In this document: piece after piece, positions 47,925-56,722 of the stretch
How the letters are laid out: every line of letters starts with the position of its first letter
How positions within the stretch are numbered: the first letter of the stretch is position 1
NCBI GenBank assembly: GCA_963617275.1
Contig: CAVENX010000019.1
Coordinates: 129,404-193,403 of the forward strand
Direction: 5' to 3'
DNA length: 64,000 nt
Source: Limivicinus sp963617275
GTDB taxonomy: Bacteria > Bacillota > Clostridia > Oscillospirales > Oscillospiraceae
Notes under the pieces: generated by a model
What the model was told of the DNA's origin: nothing
The model's database searches: none
What the model saw: the letters and a program-made list of their open reading frames with translations, nothing else
Made by a program: the position numbers and the translations under genes

Positions 47925-48827
47925 ATGAAAAAGATATTTGCTGTAATGCTTGCACTGCTTACCGTATTCAGTCTGACCGCCTGCGGCGGCAAGACCGACA
48001 CACCCGCTGCGACCGATACGGCCGACGTCAAGAGCGAAGAAACGGCCGCGGCTGAACCGGCAAACGCGTTGGAAAAGATAAAGGCCGACGGCGTTCTGAC
48101 GGTCGCGCTCAGCCCCGACTTCTCTCCCATGGAATTTGTTGACTCCTCCAAGACCGGTCAGGAGCAGTATGTTGGCTTTGACGTCTCTCTTGCAAAGTAC
48201 ATTGCCGAGAGCCTGGGAGTGTCGCTTGAGATAGACGCCATGGGCTTTGACGCCAGCCAGACCGCCGTGTATACCGGCAGCGTACCCATGAGCATCTCCG
48301 GATATTCATGGACCGAAGAAAGGGCGGAAAATTACGAGATAAGTGACTACTACTATGCCGGTGAAAACGAGACCGAGCAGGTGCTCCTGATAAAGAGCGA
48401 GAACGCCGATAAGTACACAAAGACTGAGGATTTCAACGGAGTTGATGTAGGCGCACAGAACGCCTCACTTCAGATGAACCTTCTGACAAGCCAGCTTCCC
48501 GATGCAAATCCCATTACCATAGGCGATATTACCGTCGGCGTTATGGAACTGAAAAGCGGCAATATCGAAGCAATGGCAGTAGCTATCGGCAATGCCAAGA
48601 TGATTATGGATGCAAACCCAGAGCTTGTTATCTGTGATTGGCAGTTTGAAGTAGACGAAAAGTATGAAGCGAACGTTATTCTCATAACCAAGGGTGAGAC
48701 GGAGCTGCTTGCGGCGGTGAACGACGCACTTGCCAAGGCAAAGGCAGACGGCCTTTACAGCACATGGTACACCGAAGCGGTCGCGCTGGGCGAAAGCGAG
48801 AACGCCAAAGAACTGACTTTGAACTGA
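47925..48827 (+). CDS. Amino-acid ABC transporter substrate-binding lipoprotein (family 3)
   Basis: 300 residues. Lipoprotein signal with lipobox LTAC (Cys20), then a Thr/Ala/Glu-rich linker and an SBP_bac_3 domain: DGVLTVALSPDFSPMEFVD, YVGFDVSLAKYIAESLGVSL, EIDAMGF, and FNGVDVGAQNASLQMNLL. Context (ARG boxes, Arg-rich leader) suggests arginine, ornithine or another basic amino acid. RBS AAAGG. It is followed by permease and ATPase genes. Confidence 0.93.
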   Translation: MKKIFAVMLALLTVFSLTACGGKTDTPAATDTADVKSEETAAAEPANALEKIKADGVLTVALSPDFSPMEFVDSSKTGQEQYVGFDVSLAKYIAESLGVSLEIDAMGFDASQTAVYTGSVPMSISGYSWTEERAENYEISDYYYAGENETEQVLLIKSENADKYTKTEDFNGVDVGAQNASLQMNLLTSQLPDANPITIGDITVGVMELKSGNIEAMAVAIGNAKMIMDANPELVICDWQFEVDEKYEANVILITKGETELLAAVNDALAKAKADGLYSTWYTEAVALGESENAKELTLN

Positions 48828-48850
48828 CATCTGATAAACCATTCTGACGG

Positions 48851-48873
48851 GCGGGTACGGAATCCGTACCCGC
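48851..48873 (+). promoter_or_regulatory. Intercistronic hairpin after binding-protein gene
   Basis: GCGGGTACGGA pairs with TCCGTACCCGC. No T-run follows, so read-through into the permease gene is expected, at reduced level. Confidence 0.65.
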
Positions 48874-48898
48874 TCGCGTATAATACGGGGAATGAACC

Positions 48899-49630
48899 AT
48901 GAAATTTATCGACTTTGAAAAGCTGGCCGCTTTATTCTTGAAATATTGGGATAAGTTTCTTCTCGACGGCGTGGGGGTCACGCTCGTACTGGCCGCCATT
49001 ACCGTTGCGTTCGGCGCGGTGTTTGCATCCATACTTGCGCTGATGAAAATATCCAAAATACCCCCACTGCGGTGGATATCCACAATTTATATTGAAATTA
49101 TCAGAGGCACGCCGATGCTTTTGCAGCTGTACTTTTTCTATTTCGGCCTGCCGCTGCTGATACCGGTGCTGAGCAAGCAGAAGTTTGCGTGCATTGCGAT
49201 CGCTCTGGTGTGCAACAGTGCCGCATATGTCTCCGAGGTTATCCGTTCCGGTATTCAGGCGGTCGATCCCGGTCAGAAAGAGGCGGCGCTGAGCCTTGGC
49301 TTTACCGAAAGCAGCGCCATGTGGTTCGTCGTCGTGCCTCAGGCGGTAAAGAACATACTCCCAGCTCTGGGCAACGAGTTTATCATGATCATAAAGGACA
49401 CTTCCCTCGGCTCTACATTTTTCATCGGCGATCTTATGACGCAGTATCTGCTGGTCAAGGGCGCTACCTATCTGCCGATAGAGCCGTTGGTAATAGTCGG
49501 CCTGATCTATTTCATAATGACGTTCGCGCTCAGCAAGGTGTTCGGATGCGTCGAAAAGAAAATGCGGCGTGCCGACCGGCACACGGACAGCGGACGTAAG
49601 CACAGGCAGCAGCGGGAGGCGATGATTTGA
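48899..49630 (+). CDS. Amino-acid ABC transporter permease (HisM/GlnP-like)
   Basis: 243 residues, about five membrane segments. VTLVLAAITVAFGAVFASIL, the IYIEIIRGTPMLLQLYFFYF segment, and the EAA loop EVIRSGIQAVDPGQKEAALS followed by LGFTESSAMW identify the polar amino-acid (PAAT) family. The C-terminal tail is basic. Its stop TGA overlaps the ATPase start by one base (TGATG), so the two are coupled. Confidence 0.94.
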   Translation: MKFIDFEKLAALFLKYWDKFLLDGVGVTLVLAAITVAFGAVFASILALMKISKIPPLRWISTIYIEIIRGTPMLLQLYFFYFGLPLLIPVLSKQKFACIAIALVCNSAAYVSEVIRSGIQAVDPGQKEAALSLGFTESSAMWFVVVPQAVKNILPALGNEFIMIIKDTSLGSTFFIGDLMTQYLLVKGATYLPIEPLVIVGLIYFIMTFALSKVFGCVEKKMRRADRHTDSGRKHRQQREAMI

Positions 49631-50370
49631 TGGCACAGAAGCTTATCGAGGTACACGATCTTAAAAAATATTACAACGGCGGCGACGTAAAGGCGCTCGA
49701 CGGTGTGACGGTCGATGTCTACAAAGGGGACGTTATAGCGGTGATAGGCCCCTCCGGCGGCGGTAAAAGTACGTTTTTGCGCAGTCTCAATATGCTGGAA
49801 GCGCCGACTTCAGGCTCTATCATCTTTGATGGAGCGGATATTACCGCGAAAAAAGTGAATCTTGCGCAGCATCGGCAGAAAATGGGCATGGTGTTCCAGC
49901 ATTTCAACCTGTTTCCGAATAAAACCGTGCTGGAAAACCTGACTATGGCGCCGATAAAAATCAAAAAAGCGCCCAAAGCGCAGGCCGAGGAAAAAGCTAT
50001 GGCGCTGCTTGGCAGGGTGGGACTTGCCGATAGGGCGCACGATTACCCTGCACAGCTTTCCGGCGGGCAGAAGCAGCGTGTGGCTATCGTCCGTGCGCTT
50101 GCTATGGAACCGGAGGTCATGCTTTTTGATGAGCCGACCAGCGCCCTTGACCCCGAAATGGTCGGCGAGGTGCTGGAGGTCATGAAGGAGCTTGCCGACG
50201 ACGGCATGACAATGGTTGTTGTGACCCATGAAATGGGTTTTGCACGTGAGGTCGGAAGCCGGGTGCTGTTTATTGATGCCGGCAAGATAGAGGAGCAGGG
50301 AACGCCGGAGGAAATCTTTTCTCATCCTCAGAGCGCCAGGCTTAAGGATTTTCTGAAAAAGGTGCTGTAA
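49630..50370 (+). CDS. Amino-acid ABC transporter ATP-binding protein (HisP/GlnQ-like)
   Basis: 246 residues. Walker A GPSGGGKSTFLR, Q-loop MVFQHFNLFP, signature LSGGQKQRVAIVRAL, Walker B MLFDEPTSALDPEMVGEV, H-loop VVTHEMGFAREV: all intact and typical of the PAAT family. It energises the permease of the preceding gene. The M20 hydrolase gene follows 62 bp downstream and may be on the same transcript. Confidence 0.95.
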   Translation: MAQKLIEVHDLKKYYNGGDVKALDGVTVDVYKGDVIAVIGPSGGGKSTFLRSLNMLEAPTSGSIIFDGADITAKKVNLAQHRQKMGMVFQHFNLFPNKTVLENLTMAPIKIKKAPKAQAEEKAMALLGRVGLADRAHDYPAQLSGGQKQRVAIVRALAMEPEVMLFDEPTSALDPEMVGEVLEVMKELADDGMTMVVVTHEMGFAREVGSRVLFIDAGKIEEQGTPEEIFSHPQSARLKDFLKKVL

Positions 50371-50432
50371 GAGACTTTCGTCTTCGCTGATTCAGACACA
50401 GATTTTGGCGGGCAGCCGCATGGAGTATTATC

Positions 50433-51878
50433 ATGGAAAAAGAAAAACAGGCGGCCTTGACCGCCATTGAAGAAAAAGAAGATCTGTTGACAGGTATATC
50501 GGACAGTATATGGGGCTTTGCCGAGTTGTCCTTACAGGAGTATAACTCCGCAGCGCTGCTGTGTCAGGCGGCAGAGCAGGAGGGCTTTCATGTGCAGAAA
50601 GGCGTCAGTGGGATAGAGACGGCCTTTACCGCGTCTTTCGGCTACGGCAAACCTGTTATCGGCATACTTGCCGAGTACGACGCCCTTGCAGGACTGAGCC
50701 AGGAGGGCGGTGCGGCGGAGAAAAAGCCCCTGTCCCCCGGCGGATCGGGTCACGGATGCGGGCACAATATGCTGGGGGCGGGAGCTTTCGGCGCTGCGCT
50801 TGGCGTGAAGCATTATCTCGAGCAGACCGGGCAGCCGGGCACGGTCATCCTTTTTGGCTGCCCCGGCGAGGAGGGCGGCGCGGCAAAAGCGTTTATGGCG
50901 AGGGATAAGCTGTGGTATGGGCTGGATGCGGCGCTGACATGGCATCCCGATGACTGCAACGAGGCCGCCACCGGCACAAGCAACGCCTGCATACAGGTGC
51001 AGTACCTTTTCCACGGCGTTGCCGCCCATGCCGCCGGAAGCCCCGAAAAGGGGCGCAGCGCCCTTGACGCGGTGACTTTGATGAATCTCGGTACAGAATT
51101 TTTGCGGGAGCATATGGACGGCAAATCGAGGATACATTATACCGTCACGAACGGCGGCGGATGCAGCCCGAATGTTGTGCCGGCGGAGGCGTCGGTGCTC
51201 TATATGGTGCGCAGCGACCGCGTGAAAAAGGCGCTTGAGCTTCAGCAGCGCGTGGACGATATAGCCAAGGGAGCGGCGCTCATGACTGGCACGACCTATA
51301 CGCGGAAGTTTATCGATGGCCTGTCGGAAACGATTCCCAATCATGCACTCGAGGCTGTGCTGCATAAAAATTTGACGGAAGTCGGAGCACCGGGCTATAC
51401 CCCGGAGGAGCTTTCCTTTGCGGATAAGCTGGCCGCAACGTATGACGCGGCAGGCCTTGTTCCCGGATGCGGCAGCGATACCGATCCGGTGCAGGCTGAG
51501 AAGGTGAAGACTCTTCAGGCCTCCGCCGGCCACACTATGAACGATTTTATTCTGCCCTTGTATACCGGCAACGTGTTCTGCCCAGGGTCAACCGATGTGG
51601 GTGATGTCAGCTGGCAGTGCCCGACGGCGCAGCTGCATATAGCTGCATGGCCAAACGGCTGTCCGGGACATAGCTGGCAGAACGTTTCCTGCGGGTGCAG
51701 CAGCATCGGCCGCAAGGCGGTCATGCAGGCAAGCAAGATCCTGTGCGCAGCGGCCGTCGATCTTTTGACAGAGCCCGATGTTCTTGCCTCTGCCAAGGCC
51801 GAGTTTGATAAACGTACCGCCGACGGCTACAGCTGTCCTATCCCGCCGGACGCCGTCCCGACAATACCCGAGCTGTGA
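50433..51878 (+). CDS. M20-family amidohydrolase, AbgB-like
   Basis: 481 residues, the same length as E. coli AbgB (p-aminobenzoyl-glutamate hydrolase subunit B). Metal-site motifs: GILAEYDALAGLS, SGHGCGHNMLGAGAFGAALG, GCPGEEGGAAKAFMA, and GVAAHAAGSPEKGRSALDAV. The C-terminal CPGSTDVGDVSWQCPTAQLH is also typical. It hydrolyses an N-acyl or amide amino acid in the cytosol. Following an amino-acid transporter, it may release a free amino acid from an imported conjugate; AbgA is not present. Confidence 0.9.
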   Translation: MEKEKQAALTAIEEKEDLLTGISDSIWGFAELSLQEYNSAALLCQAAEQEGFHVQKGVSGIETAFTASFGYGKPVIGILAEYDALAGLSQEGGAAEKKPLSPGGSGHGCGHNMLGAGAFGAALGVKHYLEQTGQPGTVILFGCPGEEGGAAKAFMARDKLWYGLDAALTWHPDDCNEAATGTSNACIQVQYLFHGVAAHAAGSPEKGRSALDAVTLMNLGTEFLREHMDGKSRIHYTVTNGGGCSPNVVPAEASVLYMVRSDRVKKALELQQRVDDIAKGAALMTGTTYTRKFIDGLSETIPNHALEAVLHKNLTEVGAPGYTPEELSFADKLAATYDAAGLVPGCGSDTDPVQAEKVKTLQASAGHTMNDFILPLYTGNVFCPGSTDVGDVSWQCPTAQLHIAAWPNGCPGHSWQNVSCGCSSIGRKAVMQASKILCAAAVDLLTEPDVLASAKAEFDKRTADGYSCPIPPDAVPTIPEL

Positions 51879-51931
51879 AAAATATTGCCCTGATGTCTTT
51901 TGGAACAGCAGAGACAATAGAAAAAAATAAA

Positions 51932-51974
51932 TGACAAATGCTCTGCTCCATTAGCTGGAGCAGAGCATTTGTCA
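51932..51974. terminator. Bidirectional terminator
   Basis: TGACAAATGCTCTGCTCCA pairs perfectly with 51956-51974 around a 5-nt loop, between convergent genes. Confidence 0.85.
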
Positions 51975-51984
51975 ATCTTGGCGG

Positions 51985-53073
51985 TTATTTTGTCTTGACG
52001 TAGCAGTTCATGGGGTGAACCATGTATTCGTTGTACGGAAACTGATCTGTAGTGACATAGCCTGCGGGTGCGTCGATAAGCTGTGGGATTCTGTTTACGA
52101 GCGTTGCGCAGGTAAGCTCAACGGTTGCGGGCTGATTGACGATGCAGGTCGTTTCAGGCTCGCCGTAAAGCGTCCACACGTTCGAGTCGATCTCGTCCTT
52201 GTTATAGATCTTGCCGATACATTCTGTCTCGAACGTAATGCCTTCCTCGGTCTCAGTGGTTACGACAGCGCGCATACCGGTGGCATATCCCGCCTTTACC
52301 GTCAGACCGAGCGTTTCGGACTTGAGATCCTCTTTATCGATGCAGGGGATGCATTTCTGTGTCTGGGAAGTGATGTGAAGGCCCATCTTGCTGCAAAGCC
52401 AGCCGTTCTGGTTCCACATATAGGAGGGGACATACTGCCCGCTTTCAACGAGCGCCTTGATCTCATCGGAGGGAAGTTCGTTGTAAGCGCCTATCGTTTT
52501 GTTGAATTCCTCAACGGACAGACCTGCGCCGTGACCCTCGGCAAGAGCCATGCCGTAGTCCTCAACATTGTAGGAGCTGCTGCCGAAAATCTTGGTGATC
52601 TTGTGGGAGGAGCCGCAGAGATTGGTGACAAGAGTACCCCAATACAGGTCACAGTAGCCGACGCCGGTTAGCGTGCAGTTGCCTTTTTTGGCAAGCGCGT
52701 CAAGCTTTGCAGTGAGGGCGGGGGAGGAGTTCCACGGATACAGAGCTTCTTCACAGGTGGTTATGGCATTGACGCCGTGCTTTGCGCAGATAGTAAATAT
52801 ATCCTCAAGCTCTGCCACGGTGCTTCTTGTTGCGATGATGCAGACATCGGGCTTGAGTTCGCCAAGGCGCTTGTCCGCGTCGGCGGAGTTTTCAACGGTG
52901 ACACCGACAAAGGGGAAACCGTTTCCGATTATCTCGGATACATCCTTGCCTATATGGCTCTTGTTGCGGCAGAATGCACCGACCAGCTCAGCGTCATGCT
53001 CAAGCACATAGCGCATCAGATAGCGGCTCATTTTGCCTGCACCATACTGTACGATCCTGACTTTTCTGTCCAT
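51985..53073 (-). CDS. 2,4-diaminopentanoate dehydrogenase-like NAD(P) oxidoreductase
   Basis: 362 residues. N-terminal Rossmann fold VRIVQYGAGKMSRYLMRYVL, DAELVGAFCRNKSHIGKDVS. GVNAITTCEEALYPW and GYCDLYWGTLVTNLCGSS follow the dihydrodipicolinate-reductase-like family that includes the ornithine-degradation enzyme 2,4-diaminopentanoate dehydrogenase. The ord neighbours (OrtA/B, OraS/E) are not in the window, so the assignment is tentative. A MerR-type promoter with its regulator gene lies directly upstream. Confidence 0.75.
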   Translation of the reverse strand: MDRKVRIVQYGAGKMSRYLMRYVLEHDAELVGAFCRNKSHIGKDVSEIIGNGFPFVGVTVENSADADKRLGELKPDVCIIATRSTVAELEDIFTICAKHGVNAITTCEEALYPWNSSPALTAKLDALAKKGNCTLTGVGYCDLYWGTLVTNLCGSSHKITKIFGSSSYNVEDYGMALAEGHGAGLSVEEFNKTIGAYNELPSDEIKALVESGQYVPSYMWNQNGWLCSKMGLHITSQTQKCIPCIDKEDLKSETLGLTVKAGYATGMRAVVTTETEEGITFETECIGKIYNKDEIDSNVWTLYGEPETTCIVNQPATVELTCATLVNRIPQLIDAPAGYVTTDQFPYNEYMVHPMNCYVKTK

Positions 53074-53115
53074 AATATATCCTCCTTAAAAATAATAATT
53101 TTGGGTTACGGCTAT

Positions 53116-53146
53116 ATTATATCCGTTATTGTTACAATAATGTCAA
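53116..53146 (-). promoter_or_regulatory. MerR-type promoter with 19-bp spacer and palindromic operator
   Basis: On the minus strand: TTGACA (53141-53146), 19-bp spacer, TATAAT (53116-53121). The spacer is filled by TTATTGTTACAATAA (53126-53140), a 7-1-7 palindrome. Over-long spacers with an internal palindrome are the hallmark of MerR-activated promoters. Confidence 0.85.
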
Positions 53147-53160
53147 GCCCTCGCTTATGA

Positions 53161-53997
53161 TTATTTTCCAAATCGCACAGGTATCTGCGTTTTGTAAAAC
53201 ATCCGCCGCTTTTTTGAATCCAGAATCGGGAAATCAAGTATCACCTCGCATATATAATCGCCGGTTATCTCGTATTTGTGTGTTTTTATGTACGAAAGCA
53301 GTGCGGCAATGTTCTGACGCTCATTTGAAAACTCGTCCGAGCAGAGACATATATAGCTTGCAGCCGGGATCTGCTCAAGAGCAGATCCGCAGCCGTTTTC
53401 GGCGAACAAAAATACCTCGTCCGAAAACAGCTCTCCGGCGGTGATCTTATTGCGCCGTATTATTGTCCCGATGTTGGTGAAGTATGAAAGCGGAAGGTCG
53501 TTTTCCACAAGATTTGTTTTCAATTGCCGCAGCATATACTCATATCCGCTCTCGTCCTGATCAAAAAAGTTCGTGCCGCATTGATATCTGTATATATGCC
53601 TGCGGGGGATGTATTCAATGAAGACCTCCCCATTTTTCGGCAGAGAACGGTAGCGCTCATAATTCCCGAGCGTCCTCGAAATAGACTCTCTGGATAGCTT
53701 GAGCGCCTCAATCTCCCTGTCTATCGTTTCAGCCTGTTTTTCAAGCAGCGCGACGCTGGTTTCAATGTTATCCACGGCGAGGTAAGAGCGTATCTGCCTG
53801 AGCGTCATCCCGTAGGCTTTAAGGCTTTGTATCAGGTCAAGCTGTGCCGACTGCGCGATGTGATAATAGCGATAGCCTGTATAGGGGTCTATATAGTCCG
53901 GAATCAATAATTTTTCCCGGTCATACAGTCTGAGCGCCTGTTCGGAAACGTGGTTCAGCTCCGCCATCTGGCCGATCGTAAGCTTATGCAGATCCAT
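53161..53997 (-). CDS. MerR-family regulator with effector-binding domain
   Basis: 278 residues. MDLHKLTIGQMAELNHVSEQ, then ALRLYDREKLLIPDYIDPYT with GYRYYHIAQSAQLDLIQSLK form the winged HTH; a long coiled coil (residues ~85-120) and a GyrI-like C-terminal domain follow (BmrR/TipA style). GGAGGA precedes the start at 53997; a longer frame to 54057 is not favoured. It probably binds the 19-bp-spacer promoter just downstream and controls the dehydrogenase gene. Confidence 0.92.
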   Translation of the reverse strand: MDLHKLTIGQMAELNHVSEQALRLYDREKLLIPDYIDPYTGYRYYHIAQSAQLDLIQSLKAYGMTLRQIRSYLAVDNIETSVALLEKQAETIDREIEALKLSRESISRTLGNYERYRSLPKNGEVFIEYIPRRHIYRYQCGTNFFDQDESGYEYMLRQLKTNLVENDLPLSYFTNIGTIIRRNKITAGELFSDEVFLFAENGCGSALEQIPAASYICLCSDEFSNERQNIAALLSYIKTHKYEITGDYICEVILDFPILDSKKRRMFYKTQIPVRFGK

Positions 53998-54104
53998 ATA
54001 CCTTCCTCCAAGTATAAGGTTTGTTATTAGTTTACCATACTTGTATTTGTTTCGCAACAGCCCGCAGAGGGACGGGATTTGACTATGAATATGGGAAGAA
54101 AAAA

Positions 54105-54146
54105 ACTGTTATCTCTTCGCGCTTTTTCGCAAGGAGATAACAGCTT
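54105..54146. terminator. Terminator of the MFS-HK-RR operon
   Basis: CTGTTATCTC pairs with GAGATAACAG (~54107-54116/54134-54144); on the minus strand a T-run follows. Confidence 0.8.
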
Positions 54147-54148
54147 TT

Positions 54149-55348
54149 TCATTCGCTTCTGATGGTGATGATATAGAAAACCACCGCGAGGAGCTGAACC
54201 GCAACGGATACTATCGCAACCCACAGCGCGTTTATATCATACAGCGCGCCGAGCAGCCAACTTCCCAGAAACCACGCGATACCGAAGCCTGTTTCAAAGA
54301 TGCCGAAGCCCGTACTGCGCATTGACTTTGGAACGATTTTGCTGACCGCCGCTTTCATGATGCTCTCCTGCGCACCCATACCGATGCCCCAAAGCACGAT
54401 ACCGGTGCCGATAAGTATCGGATTACTGCTGAGAAAAACAAACGGAGCGAAGAATGTACTGCAAAGCGTGGAGTATATCAGTGCTTTAAGCCCAATTTTA
54501 TCAAACAGCCATCCGAAAAACAGCGCTGCGAACGCATCGACAGCCATTGCCGCGGCGTATAGCAGGCTCAGTGTCGCTGCAGGGAAAGCCTCGGATCTGG
54601 CCGAGTGAAGCGTGATAAGCGTAAAATCCGCAAATCCGAACGCGAACAGGCATATGGCAGCCATGTAGAACACAAAGGATTTTTTGAAATGAAACTCGGT
54701 TTTTGTTTCGTCCTGCGCCTTTTCAAATATCTCGGGGTCGGGATACTTAACCTTGGATATTATTACAAGGGCTATCGTGATCAGCGCCGGGATGCCGAGA
54801 ATGGCGAAACAGGTGCGGTATGTGGAAAAGAGATTTCCGGTTCCCTTTACGAGGGATATGACAAACAGAATAACAGGCCCGGCAAACGCGCCCAACTGAT
54901 CGAGAAATTCCTGATATGCAAAGCCTTTGCCCGTGCCCACTTCGCTTGCGGCGAAGCTTACGAGCGTGTTTTTGGCGGGCTTTTTTATTGCCTTGCCTAC
55001 TCGCTCCATGATCACGAGAATGCAGGCAATTATCCAGCCGTTTTCCGGCACAAGAGCCAGCGCGGGGATCGCCAGCACCTGTAGGACGTATCCGAGAATT
55101 ATAAGCGTCCAATATTTTTTTGTCTTGTCTGCAACGAACCCCGAGAGCAAACGCAGCGAGTAGCCGCACAGCTCACCTATTCCGGAAACGAAGCCGATTG
55201 TGGCGGCCGAAGCCCCCGCCAGATTAAGATATTCGCCGAGTATGCTGCGTGCGCCATCGTGAGTCATGTCCGAAAACAGGCTCACAACGCCCATAAGCGT
55301 GATGAAGGACATCGCTCCCGTAATCAGCTTCTTTTTGCTTTTCTGCAT
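54149..55348 (-). CDS. MFS transporter
   Basis: 399 residues, 11-12 membrane segments. SDMTHDGARSILGEYLNLAG, GICELCGY-like SGIGELCGYSLRLLSGFVAD, then PAKNTLVSFAASEVGTGKGF and GMGAQESIMKAAVSKIVPKS match a drug/metabolite-type major facilitator subgroup. It is the third gene of an operon after response regulator and histidine kinase genes (15 bp after the kinase), so the two-component system probably controls it. Substrate unknown. Confidence 0.88.
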   Translation of the reverse strand: MQKSKKKLITGAMSFITLMGVVSLFSDMTHDGARSILGEYLNLAGASAATIGFVSGIGELCGYSLRLLSGFVADKTKKYWTLIILGYVLQVLAIPALALVPENGWIIACILVIMERVGKAIKKPAKNTLVSFAASEVGTGKGFAYQEFLDQLGAFAGPVILFVISLVKGTGNLFSTYRTCFAILGIPALITIALVIISKVKYPDPEIFEKAQDETKTEFHFKKSFVFYMAAICLFAFGFADFTLITLHSARSEAFPAATLSLLYAAAMAVDAFAALFFGWLFDKIGLKALIYSTLCSTFFAPFVFLSSNPILIGTGIVLWGIGMGAQESIMKAAVSKIVPKSMRSTGFGIFETGFGIAWFLGSWLLGALYDINALWVAIVSVAVQLLAVVFYIITIRSE

Positions 55349-55363
55349 TGTCTGACGCCACCT

Positions 55364-56722
55364 TTAAATATTTTCATTCACCGGCTCGGGGAACAGAACG
55401 CTTATTTCCGTTCCAAGACCGGGTTCGCTTGACACTTTGATTTTCCCGTTGTGCAGCATTACGCCATGCTTTACTATAGACAGGCCGAGACCGGTTCCGC
55501 CTATCTCACCGGAGTGGCTTTTGTCCACACGGTAAAAGCGCTCGAATATGCGCTCCTGCTCTTCCGCCGGAATGCCGATGCCGGTGTCGCGCACGCAAAG
55601 CTCCGTCCCGCCTTTGACATTCCGGACGGTGACGTCAACACTGCCGCCGGGGCGGTTGTATTTTATCGCATTATCGCACAGGTTGTAAACTATGCTGTAC
55701 AGCACCGGAGAAATGCCGAAAACAACGGCGCTGCCGCCGTTCAAAGACAGCGTGACCACACTGCCGTCGGCCTCCTGCTGCAAGCTGTCTATTGCGTTGC
55801 GGGCGATCAGAAACAGGTCGGTGTTCTGCCGCTGCATATTGTCCGAACCGCTGTCAAGCTTCGTCAGGTCAATGATATCGCTTACGAGCTTTGTCATGCG
55901 CTGCGCCTCTTTGCGTATTTTTCCGGCAAACGGGCGGATATCCTCTTCTCTTACCATGCCGTTTTCAAGCAGTTCCGCGTATCCGGAGATCGCATGAAGC
56001 GGCGTCTTCAGCTCATGCGAGGCGTTGGCGGTGAATTCCTGACGTATCTGCGAAGCTTTTTCAAGTTCGGACTGTGTTTCCTTTATCTCCAACTGCTGTC
56101 TGACCATGTTCCGGAGCAGAGGCTCAACCTCCGCAAGCTCCTGCCTTCCGAGATAAGATGCAGGTTTTTCCGGGTCGATCATATTGATAGGCTCTACCAC
56201 CTTCTGAGATATGCGGGAGGCCAGCAGCAGCGAGAGGGCGAGAACCAGAAGTATTACCAGAGCAATCGGCTGGGCAAAGCCGAGAAGCAATACCCATAAT
56301 GTGCTCTGCACGTTTGACAGGCGTATCACTGTCCCGTCTGGGAGAAGCTGTGCGGCGTAAAAAAGCTTTTCGGACAGGGTCCTTGAGTACCTTTCGGCTT
56401 CGCCGAAGCCCTGTTCCTTAGCCATTTTTATTTCTTCGCGCTCAAGGTGGTTTTCCATCGTGCCGGAATCCGCCTCGTTGTCATACAGCACATTTCCGTC
56501 CGCACCGATCCATGTGATGCGGCAGTCCCCGCTGTCGAGACTGTCAAAATATTTTATGCCGCTCAGATTTACGCCCTGCGCGGCAAGCTGAGTTTCGGTT
56601 TTCAGGCGCTTTTTCTGCACATCCGAAAAATAACCGTAAGTGATGACCGTGATAAGAACGAGCGAAATGAGAAAAGCGGACAGGGCGGAAAACCAGATGG
56701 AATTGAATATTTTCCGACTCAT
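55364..56722 (-). CDS. Sensor histidine kinase, PhoR-like
   Basis: 452 residues. Two membrane helices (residues ~10-30 and ~145-168) bracket an extracellular sensor region. H-box ASHELKTPLHAISGYAELL, N-box YNLCDNAIKYNRPGGSVDV, G-boxes VRDTGIGIPAEEQ and GTGLGLSIVKHGVMLHNGKI are intact. Its ATG overlaps the response regulator stop by 4 bp. The layout resembles PhoR/WalK/VicK kinases, without a recognisable PAS domain. Confidence 0.94.
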   Translation of the reverse strand: MSRKIFNSIWFSALSAFLISLVLITVITYGYFSDVQKKRLKTETQLAAQGVNLSGIKYFDSLDSGDCRITWIGADGNVLYDNEADSGTMENHLEREEIKMAKEQGFGEAERYSRTLSEKLFYAAQLLPDGTVIRLSNVQSTLWVLLLGFAQPIALVILLVLALSLLLASRISQKVVEPINMIDPEKPASYLGRQELAEVEPLLRNMVRQQLEIKETQSELEKASQIRQEFTANASHELKTPLHAISGYAELLENGMVREEDIRPFAGKIRKEAQRMTKLVSDIIDLTKLDSGSDNMQRQNTDLFLIARNAIDSLQQEADGSVVTLSLNGGSAVVFGISPVLYSIVYNLCDNAIKYNRPGGSVDVTVRNVKGGTELCVRDTGIGIPAEEQERIFERFYRVDKSHSGEIGGTGLGLSIVKHGVMLHNGKIKVSSEPGLGTEISVLFPEPVNENI

